A stretch of DNA of 59,086 nucleotides from Saprospirales bacterium (lineage in GTDB: Bacteria; Bacteroidota; Bacteroidia; Chitinophagales; Saprospiraceae): contig PAAY01000022.1 in NCBI GenBank assembly GCA_002698985.1, positions 1 through 59,086 on the forward strand. Reading direction: 5' to 3'. The translations under genes and the position numbers were made by a program. Positions 25,219 to 34,971 of this stretch are shown here, piece by piece (the first letter of the stretch is position 1; every line of letters begins with the position of its first letter). The notes beneath the pieces were generated by a model, which worked only from the letters and a program-made list of their open reading frames with translations, was not told the DNA's origin and ran no database searches.

Positions 25219-27402
25219 TTAATTGCCAAAAAAGTCGAAACCCATGAAGCCATTGGGCACCTCCTTCCCTCCTCCGCTGATGCTGCGGCCGGGCAAGATG
25301 CTCTGAAGGTTCTCCGGCATCGGTATGTAGTTGAACTTGAAACTGTTATCGAACATTCTGTTGGAGAAAATGACCACCGTCTTGTCTTTGTACGCTTCGA
25401 CGATTGCTTTCAGGATGTGTTCTTCAGCAATGCTGTCGAGGTCGTTTGTCGGTTCGTCCAGGAAGAGGAATTCGGGCTGTTTGTAAAGCGCCCTTGCAAT
25501 GAGGATGCACTGGCGCTGACCACGGCTGAGGCCGACACCCCCCTCTCCCACTTTCGTCTGAAATCCATCTTTGAAGCGGTCGATGAAAGAAAGCACGCCC
25601 GCTATTCTGGAGGCGTTGAACAAGCGTTCGCCATTGATTTCATCCTCGCCTATGGCAATGTTGCGGGCAATGGAAGCCGAAAAGATGTGGCCGTCCTGTG
25701 GCACAACGCCGCATTTTTCCAGCCAGGCCGTCTGAACGATATCGCTGAGGGGTACGCCTCCAATTTTGATGACCCCTTCCACCGGCTCCTGGCTTCCGAG
25801 CAGCAGGCTCAGCAAGGTGGTTTTGCCACAGCCGCTTTTTCCGACGAAGCAGTTCACCTGCCCCGGCACAATCTCAAAATCGAAATAGCGGAACACCCAG
25901 GAAGCGTCTTCCTCATCGTAACGGAAGGAAACCCCTTCGCCCGAGATTCCTGCCTGGGGTGGCACCACATCGATGGTGCCTTTGTCGTCAATCTCCTGGC
26001 TGTTGCGGATGAAATCCATCCGTGAGAGCAGGGACTTAACATCCTGCCAGTCGAGGAAGTAATCGATGATTTGACGCACAGGCGTGCCCACCTGCGTAAG
26101 GATGAAAAGGATGGCCACCAGCGCCCCGATGGAAATTTGACCGGTGGTGACGGAAACCAGGGAGAGGTAGATAATGAGAATGTTTCTGATTTCACCGATG
26201 ATGTTGGACCAATCGGTGGTGCGTTGGTAACTGTTTTGCCATTCGCTGGAGAGTTTGTTGAGGCGCACTTCTGAGCGCTCCCAGTTCCAGCGGTATGCCA
26301 GCTCTGCATTGCTGAGCCGGATGGCCTGGATGCCCCTGAGCAGCTCGTTGAGCAGGTGAAAATGGGAGGCCGCCTGCTCCAGCCGATGGTAATTGATCTG
26401 CTGCCTTTTACGAAGCAACAACAAAGTGGTACCAACCTGCAAAGCCGTTGCGACAGCGAAGACAATCAAAACTTTCCAGCTGAACAGCGCCATCACCGCC
26501 GCATAGATCACCAGCAACAGTCCCGCATAGAAAACAGAAACCAGATCCTGGGTCATGAAGCGCTGCAACCGGGTGTTGTCGTACAGCAATTGGATGATAT
26601 CATCCGCCCGCCGGGAATGGAAGAAGCTCAAAGGGAGGCGGAGGATCTTGCGCATGAAATCAACCAGCATTTGCAAGTTGACGCGGCGGCCTATGAAAGA
26701 CAAAATGGAGTTCTTGAAGAAATCAAGTCCGGCTTTGATGAGGTACAGCACCAACCAGATGGCCATGACCTTGAGCAACACCTCTGGCGCCTGACTCTCC
26801 ACCCCTTTGTCGACCATCGTTTTGAAGAGAAAGGGGAAAAGGAACATCAAAAACAAAGAAGCCAGCAGGCTGAGTGCTACCAATGTAATCAAGCCTTTGT
26901 AGCTAAAGAATTTCCTGAAGAGCTCTTTGGCGCTCACCGCTTCTACCTGTTCCTCGGCCTGGGAATAAAATTTGGCGGTGGGCTCCATGAGCAGGATCAC
27001 GCCTTTTTCGTCCCTGTCGGCTTCTCCTGTCCATCCTTCGGCAAAGGCTTCTACGGGCAAGGTGATCATATCTTCTGCAGCCGGGTCGGCAACGGTGACG
27101 TGCTTGTCCGTTGCTTCTACTACCACAACGAAATGGTTGCCCCGCCAGTGGGCTATACCCGGCAGCGGGATGTCATCGAGCAATTCGTTGTAGCTCAGTC
27201 TGGCACCTACCGTGTGCATGCCAATGGCCTCGGCAGCCTCGCTGATTCCCAATAAGGTGGCACCGCTCTGACTCTGGTGCGCCAGGCTCATCAACTTTTC
27301 GATGTGAAAATGCCGGCCGTAGTACCTGGCAATCATCTGCAAGCATACGGCCCCGCACTCCTTGGCCAGCTTCTGTTTGAGATGTGGAAATTTCTTTGAC
27401 AT
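25219..27402 (-). CDS. Peptidase C39 domain ABC exporter (PCAT type)
   Basis: This encodes a 727-residue protein. The N-terminal C39 protease (residues 1-135) has Cys16 in KECGAVCL, His90 in NHFVVV and Asp106 in VADPA. A transmembrane domain follows (about 165-440). The ATPase has Walker A GKSGCGKT (521-528), Q-loop VVPQDG, signature LSRGQ (625-629) and Walker B FLFLDEP (645-651). PCATs cut Gly-Gly leader peptides and export the core. The switch-loop His, normally SHR, is replaced by Asn681 (SNRM), which could slow ATP hydrolysis. A 25-residue tail follows. The HlyD-type partner is next. No leader-peptide gene was found in 27403-27870, so the substrate is unknown. Confidence 0.93.
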   Translation of the reverse strand: MSKKFPHLKQKLAKECGAVCLQMIARYYGRHFHIEKLMSLAHQSQSGATLLGISEAAEAIGMHTVGARLSYNELLDDIPLPGIAHWRGNHFVVVVEATDKHVTVADPAAEDMITLPVEAFAEGWTGEADRDEKGVILLMEPTAKFYSQAEEQVEAVSAKELFRKFFSYKGLITLVALSLLASLFLMFLFPFLFKTMVDKGVESQAPEVLLKVMAIWLVLYLIKAGLDFFKNSILSFIGRRVNLQMLVDFMRKILRLPLSFFHSRRADDIIQLLYDNTRLQRFMTQDLVSVFYAGLLLVIYAAVMALFSWKVLIVFAVATALQVGTTLLLLRKRQQINYHRLEQAASHFHLLNELLRGIQAIRLSNAELAYRWNWERSEVRLNKLSSEWQNSYQRTTDWSNIIGEIRNILIIYLSLVSVTTGQISIGALVAILFILTQVGTPVRQIIDYFLDWQDVKSLLSRMDFIRNSQEIDDKGTIDVVPPQAGISGEGVSFRYDEEDASWVFRYFDFEIVPGQVNCFVGKSGCGKTTLLSLLLGSQEPVEGVIKIGGVPLSDIVQTAWLEKCGVVPQDGHIFSASIARNIAIGEDEINGERLFNASRIAGVLSFIDRFKDGFQTKVGEGGVGLSRGQRQCILIARALYKQPEFLFLDEPTNDLDSIAEEHILKAIVEAYKDKTVVIFSNRMFDNSFKFNYIPMPENLQSILPGRSISGGGKEVPNGFMGFDFFGN

Positions 27403-27727
27403 TCAAAAAGGGTTACGCACTGCTCTTGTCTGAGTTGCAGCAATGCAAACTTTACAGCCACAAGGGCCATTCCCTTCTGTTGCGTGAAATTGTTTGAAAA
27501 GTTTTCTCGTATGCCGGCTTACAGCCTAACCCCGCCCTGACAGACAAGCTGCCATCGGTGGGATGCTATCGTTTTCTCAATTCGCTAAAGAGCGTTCAAT
27601 ACGCTTAGCAATTCTAATTGGGTGAACGGAATACGTGTGTTTGAGATGCGGTGTTTATCTCCGGGTGAGCAAAAATAGTCGTTTCAGCGAATAATTGATG
27701 AGCGCACTGCAAAAAGTGGCCTCAGTG

Positions 27728-27817
27728 GTTAAGAGGGGTTGAGAGAAGTTTAGAGAGGTTTAGAGAGGTTGTGCCAGAACGCCTCTAAACCAAGGTTATA
27801 GGCTCCCGATACTCGGG
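27728..27817. repeat. GTTTAGAGAG tract and CCCGA inverted repeat
   Basis: AAGAGGGGTTGAGAGAAG and several GTTTAGAGAG units (27728-27770) are followed by GCCTCTAAAC and by CCCGA (27805-27809) paired with TCGGG (27813-27817). The gap 27403-27870 holds these repeats and no gene that I can support. Confidence 0.6.
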
Positions 27818-27870
27818 ACAGGCTAACCTCAACCTCTCTCATCCAACAATACTTGCAGGCAACTCATTGA

Positions 27871-29199
27871 TCAGTTCGCCGTACTGAACAGCAATTTGCT
27901 CAGCTGAACCAGTTCGGGGAAAGCAATCACCAGGGCCATCAGCACCAATTGCATTGCGACGAAAGGCATGATACCCCGGTAAAGGTGGCCGGTGGTGATA
28001 TTCGGCGGTGCAACTCCCTTCAGGTAAAACAGTGAAAATCCAAATGGAGGCGTCAGGAAAGACGTCTGCAGGTTCAAACCAATCAGAACGCCAAGCCACA
28101 GCAAATCCACTTCGTATTTGATGAAAATGGGTACGACTACGGGGACAATGATGAAGATGATCTCGATAAAGTCAATAAAAAAGCCGGCAACGAACATCAC
28201 TGCCATTACCAGGAAGAGAAACATGGCGGGTGAGAGGTTGGAAGTCTCGATGAGTTCCACCAGGTAGCGGTCACCTCCCATTTCCCTGAATACCATTGAA
28301 AAGGTGGTTGCTCCCAGCAAAATGACGAACACCATGCAGGTGAGTTTGGTAGTTTCCTGGCAGACTTCCTCCAAGATCCTCCGGTTGAACTTGTTGCGGA
28401 AGGCAGCCAGGATTGCCGCTCCCATGGCGCCAACAGCCGCAGCTTCGGTGGGTGTGGCCCAGCCCAGAAAGATGCTGCCCAACACCGCAAGGATGAGTAA
28501 GAGCGGCATTACAAGGGCGTTGAGCACTTTCAAAAGGAAATTGCCTTCCCTGAATTTTTTGAACTCCTCTTCAGGAATGGCAGGCGCTTTATCAGGCTTC
28601 AGTTGAGCGAAGATCAGGATGTAAACGATGTAGGCAAGCACCAGCACCAGCCCCGGAATGACGGCCCCGGCAAAGAGGTCGCCGATGTTGATGTTCATGA
28701 TGCTGCCAAGCAAAACCAGGGCAACGGAAGGCGGAATGATCTGCCCCAGGGTTCCCGAAGCGGCAATGGAGCCTGTAGCCAGTTCAGGAGAATAGCCCCG
28801 CTTCAGCATGGTGGGCAGGCTGATGAATCCCATGGTAACCACCGTTGCACCCACAATGCCGGTTGAAGCAGCCAGCAGGGCTCCCACGATCACTACGGAA
28901 ATGGCCAGCCCGCCACGCACTTTTCCGAAGAGCATGGCCATGGTTTCCAGCAGCCTTTCTGCCAGCCCGGACCGCTCCAGCATGATACCCATGAAAATGA
29001 AAAGGGGCACAGCGATGAGGTTGTAATTGGTGAGCACCCCCATGAACCTGGAAGGCAGCGCTTCAAATGAGCTGGTATCCAAAAAACACAATCCGTAAAT
29101 CACCGAAAGCCCGCCCAGCGTGAATGCCACAGGGTATCCATACAGAATGAGTATGAAAACGCTTGCGAACAATATCAAGGCAATCAGCTCTGTCTCCAT
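27871..29199 (-). CDS. TRAP transporter large permease (DctM type)
   Basis: This encodes a 442-residue protein with about twelve hydrophobic segments. The family landmarks are present: LFIFMGIMLERSG, the STGIVGATVVTMG loop, and TGSIAASGTLGQIIPPSVAL, plus a second inverted half (FAGFFIDFIEIIFIIVPVVVPI type). DctM is the sodium-driven permease that imports organic acids with DctQ and a periplasmic DctP. The DctQ gene is 2 bp upstream. No DctP gene is adjacent, so the binding protein must be elsewhere or of another type. Confidence 0.92.
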   Translation of the reverse strand: METELIALILFASVFILILYGYPVAFTLGGLSVIYGLCFLDTSSFEALPSRFMGVLTNYNLIAVPLFIFMGIMLERSGLAERLLETMAMLFGKVRGGLAISVVIVGALLAASTGIVGATVVTMGFISLPTMLKRGYSPELATGSIAASGTLGQIIPPSVALVLLGSIMNINIGDLFAGAVIPGLVLVLAYIVYILIFAQLKPDKAPAIPEEEFKKFREGNFLLKVLNALVMPLLLILAVLGSIFLGWATPTEAAAVGAMGAAILAAFRNKFNRRILEEVCQETTKLTCMVFVILLGATTFSMVFREMGGDRYLVELIETSNLSPAMFLFLVMAVMFVAGFFIDFIEIIFIIVPVVVPIFIKYEVDLLWLGVLIGLNLQTSFLTPPFGFSLFYLKGVAPPNITTGHLYRGIMPFVAMQLVLMALVIAFPELVQLSKLLFSTAN

Positions 29200-29201
29200 G
29201 G

Positions 29202-29768
29202 TTATTCTTCAGCTGGTGATTCAGTTTTTGCTTCAATTTGACGTCCATTTCCGCGCATGGCCAGCCAGGCCTTGTACATCAGCGACAGGCCTTGCAGCAG
29301 CAGCATGAAAATGGCAATGGGTACGGCAAATTTGATCAGGTACCGGGCCGGCAATCCGCCGGGCTCGGAGGCTCCTTCATTCATGGCCAGTGACTGGGCT
29401 GCGTAATCAAATGCGTAAATCAGGACGATGATGCTCCATGGAAGCAGAAAGATGAGGCTTCCAAAGAAATCCACCTGCCCCTGTTCCTTCGTTTCAAACT
29501 TGTCGTAAAACAAATCCACCCGCACATGCCTGTTGTGCTTCAGCGTATAACCTGCAGCCAGTAAGAAGATGAGCGCAAAGAGGTGCCATTCCAGGTCCAT
29601 GATCCAGATGCGGGAGAAATTGAACAGCTTCCGGGCCACCACATCAAAACAGACGATCAACACCAGCGGCAATAAGAGCCAGGAGGCTGCTTTGCCCAGC
29701 CACTCGTTCATCTGATCGATCATTCTGACAATTGCTTTCATAAATTTCACCTGTGCCGCTAAGAACAT
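29202..29768 (-). CDS. TRAP transporter small permease (DctQ type)
   Basis: This encodes a 188-residue protein with four membrane spans (about residues 30-50, 65-82, 105-125 and 145-167) and a charged tail. The motif FDVVARKLFNFSRIWIMDLEWHLFA fits DctQ. ATG at 29741 (MKAIVRMIDQ) is an alternative start. It is cotranscribed with DctM. A hairpin upstream (29804-29834) probably separates it from the TPR gene, so the pair has its own promoter. Confidence 0.88.
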   Translation of the reverse strand: MFLAAQVKFMKAIVRMIDQMNEWLGKAASWLLLPLVLIVCFDVVARKLFNFSRIWIMDLEWHLFALIFLLAAGYTLKHNRHVRVDLFYDKFETKEQGQVDFFGSLIFLLPWSIIVLIYAFDYAAQSLAMNEGASEPGGLPARYLIKFAVPIAIFMLLLQGLSLMYKAWLAMRGNGRQIEAKTESPAEE

Positions 29769-29803
29769 GAATTTTCAGCATTTTCCAAATGGCACCAACA
29801 GAA

Positions 29804-29834
29804 AGAGGGGCCACCAACATGTGGTAGCCCCTCT
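29804..29834 (-). terminator. Hairpin terminator after the TPR gene
   Basis: AGAGGGGC (29804-29811) plus ACCA pair with TGGT and GCCCCTCT (29822-29834). On the minus strand the stem is followed by TTTCTGTT, a moderate U-tract, about 20 bp after the TPR stop. Confidence 0.7.
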
Positions 29835-29855
29835 CTCATCGCAAGTCCTCTACAT

Positions 29856-31166
29856 TTACATCTTGAAATAGGACTCAGTGTTTTCTACTCCATTCTTCAC
29901 ATTGTCGAGTCTGGTGGTGAATTCTTTTACCAGGTCAAAATTCTCCTGACGGGCAAAGATCTCTTTCAAGGCGATCAAGGTATTGGTGTCGTTCGGATTG
30001 ATGGACTCCGCCTTTTTGAAGTAAGGCAGTGCTTCATTCATCAATTCATTGCTCTTTTCCACCAGTTCATTGTACTTCTTGGTTTCGGAGAGCGGCAGTT
30101 CGTTGGCCTGCTTCACCAAAATCACGGCTTTGTTGTAGTACATGGAGCCAATGCTGTACAAAGCATCGAACTGTTTCGGGTTCAATTCAAGCGACTTATT
30201 GAAGTATTTCAAAGCATCGTTGAAATACTTACCGGCAAGCTCGGTATCTCCGTTGGTTTCAAACTCCTGCTGGAAGAGGTTCATGTAAACATTACCGAGG
30301 GCACTGTAAACGGAAGGGTTGTCCGGTTCACGTTCGGTGGCCTCTATCAGCTTGATCTCCAGCACATCAAACTTCTCTTGCTTGATGTAGTAGTTGATTT
30401 CGGCAAACAGGATTTCGGTATTGTCGGGAAACATTTTGCGTCCTTTTTCAAGGACTTCGAGTGCATTGGGATCGCCTTCTTCATTCAGCAAATTGAAATA
30501 CTGGGCATAAACGGTTGCCTCCTGGGTACCTGCATCGTAGAGTTGCTTGTAGTATTTCTTTGCGGATTCCTTGTCTCCTGAAAGCTGAGCGCAGAATGCC
30601 ATGACGAATACGTGGTTATCTAATTCTTCGTCATTGACTACAGGATCTTTTCCTTGCTCCTTCAGGAAATTGTTCACCGTGTAAACCAGCTCCAGGGCTT
30701 TGAAAGCCTCTCCATATTTCTTTTGCTGAATATAAGAGTTGGCAAAAATGTTAAGTTTGGAGGCTGCTGAAGCAAGTCCTTTCAAGGCATCTTTGAACTC
30801 ATACTTCTTTTGAGCGAGTTCGTAAGCCTTTTGAAAAGATTCTACAGCTGTAAAGGCAGATTCAGGATGGGCAGGAACATGCGTCTGGTCAATGATAAGT
30901 TGATTGAAGTCAACCGAAGCAAGTGCATCATAAATTTCACCGCGGGTATTCCAGGTTTTGAAAGACCCATTGGTTTCAGGTGAGTTAGCTGCAATTTCAA
31001 TTAATTCCAGCGCCTCATCCAGCTTGGCTTTGTTCGAACTTGGATCGAGGTTGTAGCTGCTCAATGCCTTGCCGGCTTTTGACAGTGCTTTGGATGGCTC
31101 AATCTGTGCATTGAGCGCCATGACCACCATCACGAAAGATAAAAGGGTGACAACAAGTTTTTTCAT
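29856..31166 (-). CDS. Exported tetratricopeptide repeat protein
   Basis: This encodes a 436-residue protein with a signal peptide (residues 1-20, ending ALNAQ). It is followed by helical repeats, at least five TPR-like units (for example FKTWNTRGEIYDAL, VYSALGNVYMNLF, FDALYSIGSMYYNKAV). TPR proteins scaffold other proteins. Its position downstream of gyrA on the same strand, 136 bp away, is typical for Bacteroidota. It lies next to a TRAP permease pair lacking a binding protein, and TPR proteins associated with TRAP transporters exist in spirochaetes, but a terminator separates them here, so I do not infer a link. Confidence 0.88.
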   Translation of the reverse strand: MKKLVVTLLSFVMVVMALNAQIEPSKALSKAGKALSSYNLDPSSNKAKLDEALELIEIAANSPETNGSFKTWNTRGEIYDALASVDFNQLIIDQTHVPAHPESAFTAVESFQKAYELAQKKYEFKDALKGLASAASKLNIFANSYIQQKKYGEAFKALELVYTVNNFLKEQGKDPVVNDEELDNHVFVMAFCAQLSGDKESAKKYYKQLYDAGTQEATVYAQYFNLLNEEGDPNALEVLEKGRKMFPDNTEILFAEINYYIKQEKFDVLEIKLIEATEREPDNPSVYSALGNVYMNLFQQEFETNGDTELAGKYFNDALKYFNKSLELNPKQFDALYSIGSMYYNKAVILVKQANELPLSETKKYNELVEKSNELMNEALPYFKKAESINPNDTNTLIALKEIFARQENFDLVKEFTTRLDNVKNGVENTESYFKM

Positions 31167-31302
31167 GTCGAATTGATTTTAGTGATTTCAAGGTTGATGG
31201 GCCTGTCAGTATTTTCCGGACAAACCGCTAATCTGACGGCCGACACCCTGAAATGGCATCAATGGAAATGTTAAGATTCTAGTTCAAGGGGAAATTAAGG
31301 CG

Positions 31303-33849
31303 TCAAGCCTCAGCATCATCCCCGGTTGATTCCTCATTTTCGTTCTGAGCATCCTCACCGATTTCTGCGCCTTCACCTTCCTCCACATCGTTCTCTTCAT
31401 CCTCATCGTAAGGCAATACGGTGACGTCGGCAATTTCATCTTTGTCATCAACACGGATGACCCTGACACCTTGCGTAGCCCTTCCCATCACCCGGATATC
31501 GCTAACCGCAATGCGAATCACGATGCCGGCTTTGGTGGTAATCATCAGGTTATCATCCTCCCTGACTGCTTTAATGGCGAGGAGCGCTCCTGTTTTATCG
31601 GTTATTTCGAGGGTCTTCACCCCTTTGCCGCCACGCTTTGTGAGGCGGTAATCTTCAACCAGTGAACGTTTGCCTGTACCGTTTTCGGAAATTGCAAGGA
31701 TGGTCAATTCTTCGTTGCCAACCTCCACACAGGCCATTCCGACCACAGCATCGTCAGGGCCTTGCAGCGTCATTCCCCTCACACCGGCAGCAGTTCGACC
31801 CATCGGTCTGACATCTTTTTCGTGGAACCGCACGGCGTAGCCCCTTCTGGAACCGAGGAAGATTTCATTGTTCCCGTTGGTCAGCCTGGCTTCCAGCAAT
31901 TGGTCACCTTCGTTGATGGTGATGGCATTGATACCATTGGAACGCGGGCGTGAGAAAGCCTCCAGGGCGGTTTTCTTCACCATGCCATTCTTCGTGCAAA
32001 ACATGATGTAGTTGGAGTTGAGGAAATCCTCGTCTTTCAAGTCCTGCACAATGATGTAGGCTTTCACCTTGTCCTCAGGCGGAATGGACACCACATTCTG
32101 GATGAATCGGCCGCCAGAATTTCTGGTGCCTTCCGGAATTTCGTAAACCCGCAGCCAGTGACAACGGCCTTGTTCTGTAAAGAGAAGCAGGTAGTTGTGG
32201 TTGCTGGCAATGAACATGTGTTCCACAAAATCCTCCTGCTTGGTCTTGCTGCCACGGGAGCCCCTGCCGCCTCTGTTCTGAAGACGGTATTCGGAAACAG
32301 GGGTCCGCTTGATGTACCCAGAGTGGGAAATGGTCACTACGACTGTTTCGTCGGCAATGATGTCCTCGATGTTGATGTCACCTTCTTCAAAGGTGATTTC
32401 AGTACGGCGTTCATCACCATACTTTTCTTTCACCTCCAGCAATTCGTCTTTTACAATCTGGCGCTGCAATTCAACGCTGGCAAGAACGGATTTGTAATAC
32501 TCAATCTTCTTCATCAACTCATCGTACTCCTCTTTCACCTTTTCACGCTCGAGTCCGGTGAGTTTCTGGAGGCGCATGTCCAGGATGGCCCTCGCCTGAA
32601 GTTCTGAAAGTTCGAAGCGCTCCATCAATCCATTCCTTGCCTCTTCCACGGTGGCGGAGGCCCGGATGAGGGCGATGACTTCATCGAGGTTGTCCAGTGC
32701 GATGAGCAAGCCTTCCAGGATGTGGGCTCTCTCTTCTGCCTTCCGCAATTCGTATTTCGTTCTGCGAACGACGACCTCGATCCTGAATTTAATGAACTCC
32801 TCGATGAGCTGCTTCAGGTTGAGCAAGCGTGGCCGGCCGTTGACCAGGGCAACGTTGTTCACCCCATAAGCTGTTTGCAAAGGGGTGAGCTTGTAAAGGT
32901 AGTTGAGCACGATGCTGGCCATGGCATCCCGCTTCACCTCTACCACGATGCGGAGGCCCTGGCGGTCTGATTCGTCCCTTACATCGGCAATGCCTTCAAT
33001 TTTCTTTTCATTGGCCAATTCGGCGATTTTCATCACCAGGGTGGCTTTGTTGACCTGGTAGGGAATTTCCGAGATGATGATTCGCTCACGGCCATTGTCC
33101 CTTTCTTCTATTTCTGCCCTACCTCTTACGACAATCCTTCCGCGGCCGGTTTCAAAGGCCTGGCGTACACCGGAATAACCGTAAATGATTCCGCCGGTAG
33201 GAAAATCCGGGGCTTTGATGTACTGCATCAGCTCTTCGATCGTGATCTCCGGATTGTCAATGGTGGCTGTGATACCATCTACCACCTCGCTGAGGTTGTG
33301 GGGCAGGATATTGGTTGCCATGCCGACTGCAATACCCGAGGCACCATTGATGAGCAAATTGGGCAGGCGTGCCGGCAGAACGGTGGGCTCTTTGAGTGAA
33401 TCGTCAAAGTTCAGGGTAAAATCAACGGTATCCTTGTCGATATCGGTGAGCATCTCCTCAGTGATGCGCTGCAACCTTGCCTCGGTATATCGCATGGCAG
33501 CCGGGCTGTCACCGTCCATAGAGCCAAAGTTACCCTGGCCTTCAACCAGGGGATATCTCAATGACCACTCCTGGGCCATTCTGACCATCGTGTCGTAAAC
33601 GGAGGAATCGCCGTGGGGGTGGTATTTACCCAAAACTTCACCGACGATACGGGCGGATTTCTTGTAAGGTTTGTTGTATTGGAGCCCCAATTCGTGCATG
33701 CCATAAAGGACGCGGCGGTGCACAGGCTTCAAACCATCCCTGACATCCGGCAAGGCTCTTGAAACGATGACCGACATCGAATAATCGATGTAGGCTGACT
33801 TCATCTCATCCTCGATATTGATAGGGATGATTCTTTGTGTTGAATCCAT
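31303..33849 (-). CDS. gyrA: DNA gyrase subunit A
   Basis: This encodes an 848-residue protein. The catalytic Tyr121 lies in [10 protein letters not shown]. The quinolone-determining segment [15 protein letters not shown] keeps Ser82 and Asp86 (equivalent to E. coli Ser83 and Asp87), so it looks quinolone-sensitive at these sites. The C-terminal pinwheel contains a GyrA-box-like NRGGRGSRG and later TKRGGKG. The last 40 residues are highly acidic ([19 protein letters not shown]), as in many Bacteroidota. It cuts and passes DNA with GyrB (not in the window) to add negative supercoils. The length is normal. Confidence 0.98.
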   Translation of the reverse strand: MDSTQRIIPINIEDEMKSAYIDYSMSVIVSRALPDVRDGLKPVHRRVLYGMHELGLQYNKPYKKSARIVGEVLGKYHPHGDSSVYDTMVRMAQEWSLRYPLVEGQGNFGSMDGDSPAAMRYTEARLQRITEEMLTDIDKDTVDFTLNFDDSLKEPTVLPARLPNLLINGASGIAVGMATNILPHNLSEVVDGITATIDNPEITIEELMQYIKAPDFPTGGIIYGYSGVRQAFETGRGRIVVRGRAEIEERDNGRERIIISEIPYQVNKATLVMKIAELANEKKIEGIADVRDESDRQGLRIVVEVKRDAMASIVLNYLYKLTPLQTAYGVNNVALVNGRPRLLNLKQLIEEFIKFRIEVVVRRTKYELRKAEERAHILEGLLIALDNLDEVIALIRASATVEEARNGLMERFELSELQARAILDMRLQKLTGLEREKVKEEYDELMKKIEYYKSVLASVELQRQIVKDELLEVKEKYGDERRTEITFEEGDINIEDIIADETVVVTISHSGYIKRTPVSEYRLQNRGGRGSRGSKTKQEDFVEHMFIASNHNYLLLFTEQGRCHWLRVYEIPEGTRNSGGRFIQNVVSIPPEDKVKAYIIVQDLKDEDFLNSNYIMFCTKNGMVKKTALEAFSRPRSNGINAITINEGDQLLEARLTNGNNEIFLGSRRGYAVRFHEKDVRPMGRTAAGVRGMTLQGPDDAVVGMACVEVGNEELTILAISENGTGKRSLVEDYRLTKRGGKGVKTLEITDKTGALLAIKAVREDDNLMITTKAGIVIRIAVSDIRVMGRATQGVRVIRVDDKDEIADVTVLPYDEDEENDVEEGEGAEIGEDAQNENEESTGDDAEA

Positions 33850-33898
33850 CTATTTTAAAGTTGTTTTTGTGTAAACACAGGCAATCTCAAAACGGCCA

Positions 33899-33906
33899 CA
33901 AAAGTA
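33899..33906 (-). promoter_or_regulatory. -7 box upstream of gyrA
   Basis: TACTTTTG on the minus strand is a perfect TAnnTTTG element 50 bp upstream of the gyrA start. No clear -33 TTTG is seen at the expected distance. Confidence 0.4.
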
Positions 33907-34019
33907 CGAAAAAGGCCCCGATGCCGCTTGATTTACAGCATGCAATCACAGACTAATTTTCCACAATTTTTGAGGAAATGAATACCGGTGGAACCCTGCC
34001 GGCAATATGGGGGAACGAT

Positions 34020-34877
34020 TCACTCCGAAGGGGACTTTTGAGCAAACATTGCCAGAAGATCAGTCAGCCGCTTTCGCAGGTCTTTGCGGTCCACGATGAA
34101 ATCCAGGAAACCGTGTTCCAGCAAGAATTCAGAAGTCTGAAATCCTTCCGGTAGGTCACGCTTGATGGTTTCCTTGATCACCCGTGGGCCGGCAAACCCG
34201 ATCAGTGCTTCCGGCTCGGCAAAATTCAAATCCCCGAGCATGGCGTAGGACGCCGTCACCCCGCCGGTAGTGGGATCGGTCATCAATGAGAAGTAAGGAA
34301 TCCGCGCTTTGGCCAACAAGGTGAGCTTGGCGGAGGTCTTGGCCATTTGCATCAATGAGAATGCGGCTTCCATCATCCTGGCCCCACCCGACTTTGAAAT
34401 GATCAGCAAAGGGGTATTGGTTTCGAGGCAATGGTCTATGGCCTTGGCAATCTTTTCACCCACTACAACCCCCATCGAACCTCCGATGAAGTTGAAATCC
34501 ATGCAGCAGACAACAAGTGGATGGCCTTCTATTTTACCGCTGGCAACCCGGATGGCATCCAGGAGTCCGGTCTTCTGGTGTTGTTCCGACAAGCGCTCTT
34601 TGTAGGGCTTCATGTCAGAAAACTCGAGAACATCCCGGGAGATCATGTTGCCGAACAGTTCTTCGTACTCATTTTCGAACAGAATCTCAAAATACTCTGC
34701 AGAACCAATCCTGATATGGTAATTGCACTTGGGGCATTTGTAGAAATTGGCTTTAATCTCCTTGCTGGTGCTGAGATCGCCACAACGCTTGCATTTATAC
34801 CACAAACCGTCCGGAGCTTCTTTCTTGTACTTCGTAGCGGTTTGAATACCCTCCTTTAATCTCTTGAACCAACCCAT
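34020..34877 (-). CDS. accD: Acetyl-CoA carboxylase carboxyltransferase subunit beta
   Basis: This encodes a 285-residue cytoplasmic protein. The N-terminal zinc ribbon has cysteines 29, 32, 48 and 51 (CKRC and CPKC). The crotonase-like carboxyltransferase core contains [21 protein letters not shown] and [18 protein letters not shown], then [16 protein letters not shown] and GPRVIKETI. It joins AccA (not here) to carboxylate acetyl-CoA to malonyl-CoA, the first step of fatty-acid synthesis. The length is typical. Confidence 0.98.
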   Translation of the reverse strand: MGWFKRLKEGIQTATKYKKEAPDGLWYKCKRCGDLSTSKEIKANFYKCPKCNYHIRIGSAEYFEILFENEYEELFGNMISRDVLEFSDMKPYKERLSEQHQKTGLLDAIRVASGKIEGHPLVVCCMDFNFIGGSMGVVVGEKIAKAIDHCLETNTPLLIISKSGGARMMEAAFSLMQMAKTSAKLTLLAKARIPYFSLMTDPTTGGVTASYAMLGDLNFAEPEALIGFAGPRVIKETIKRDLPEGFQTSEFLLEHGFLDFIVDRKDLRKRLTDLLAMFAQKSPSE

Positions 34878-34926
34878 ATAAAATTGATAAAATGGAGCAA
34901 TGTACCCACCTGGGCGTTTGCGCCCG

Positions 34927-34934
34927 CAAAGTTA
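34927..34934 (-). promoter_or_regulatory. -7 box upstream of accD
   Basis: TAACTTTG on the minus strand is a perfect TAnnTTTG element 50 bp upstream of accD, in the 94-bp gap after hemE. No good -33 element is visible. Confidence 0.4.
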
Positions 34935-34971
34935 GCAATAGTGTTCGGATTCACCGGACATGGAAGATTTT

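Noticed and set aside
29202-31166. TPR-associated TRAP transporter (TatT-like) unit
   Set aside because: A hairpin terminator and 87 bp separate the TPR gene from dctQ, and this TPR protein looks like the one commonly found after gyrA.
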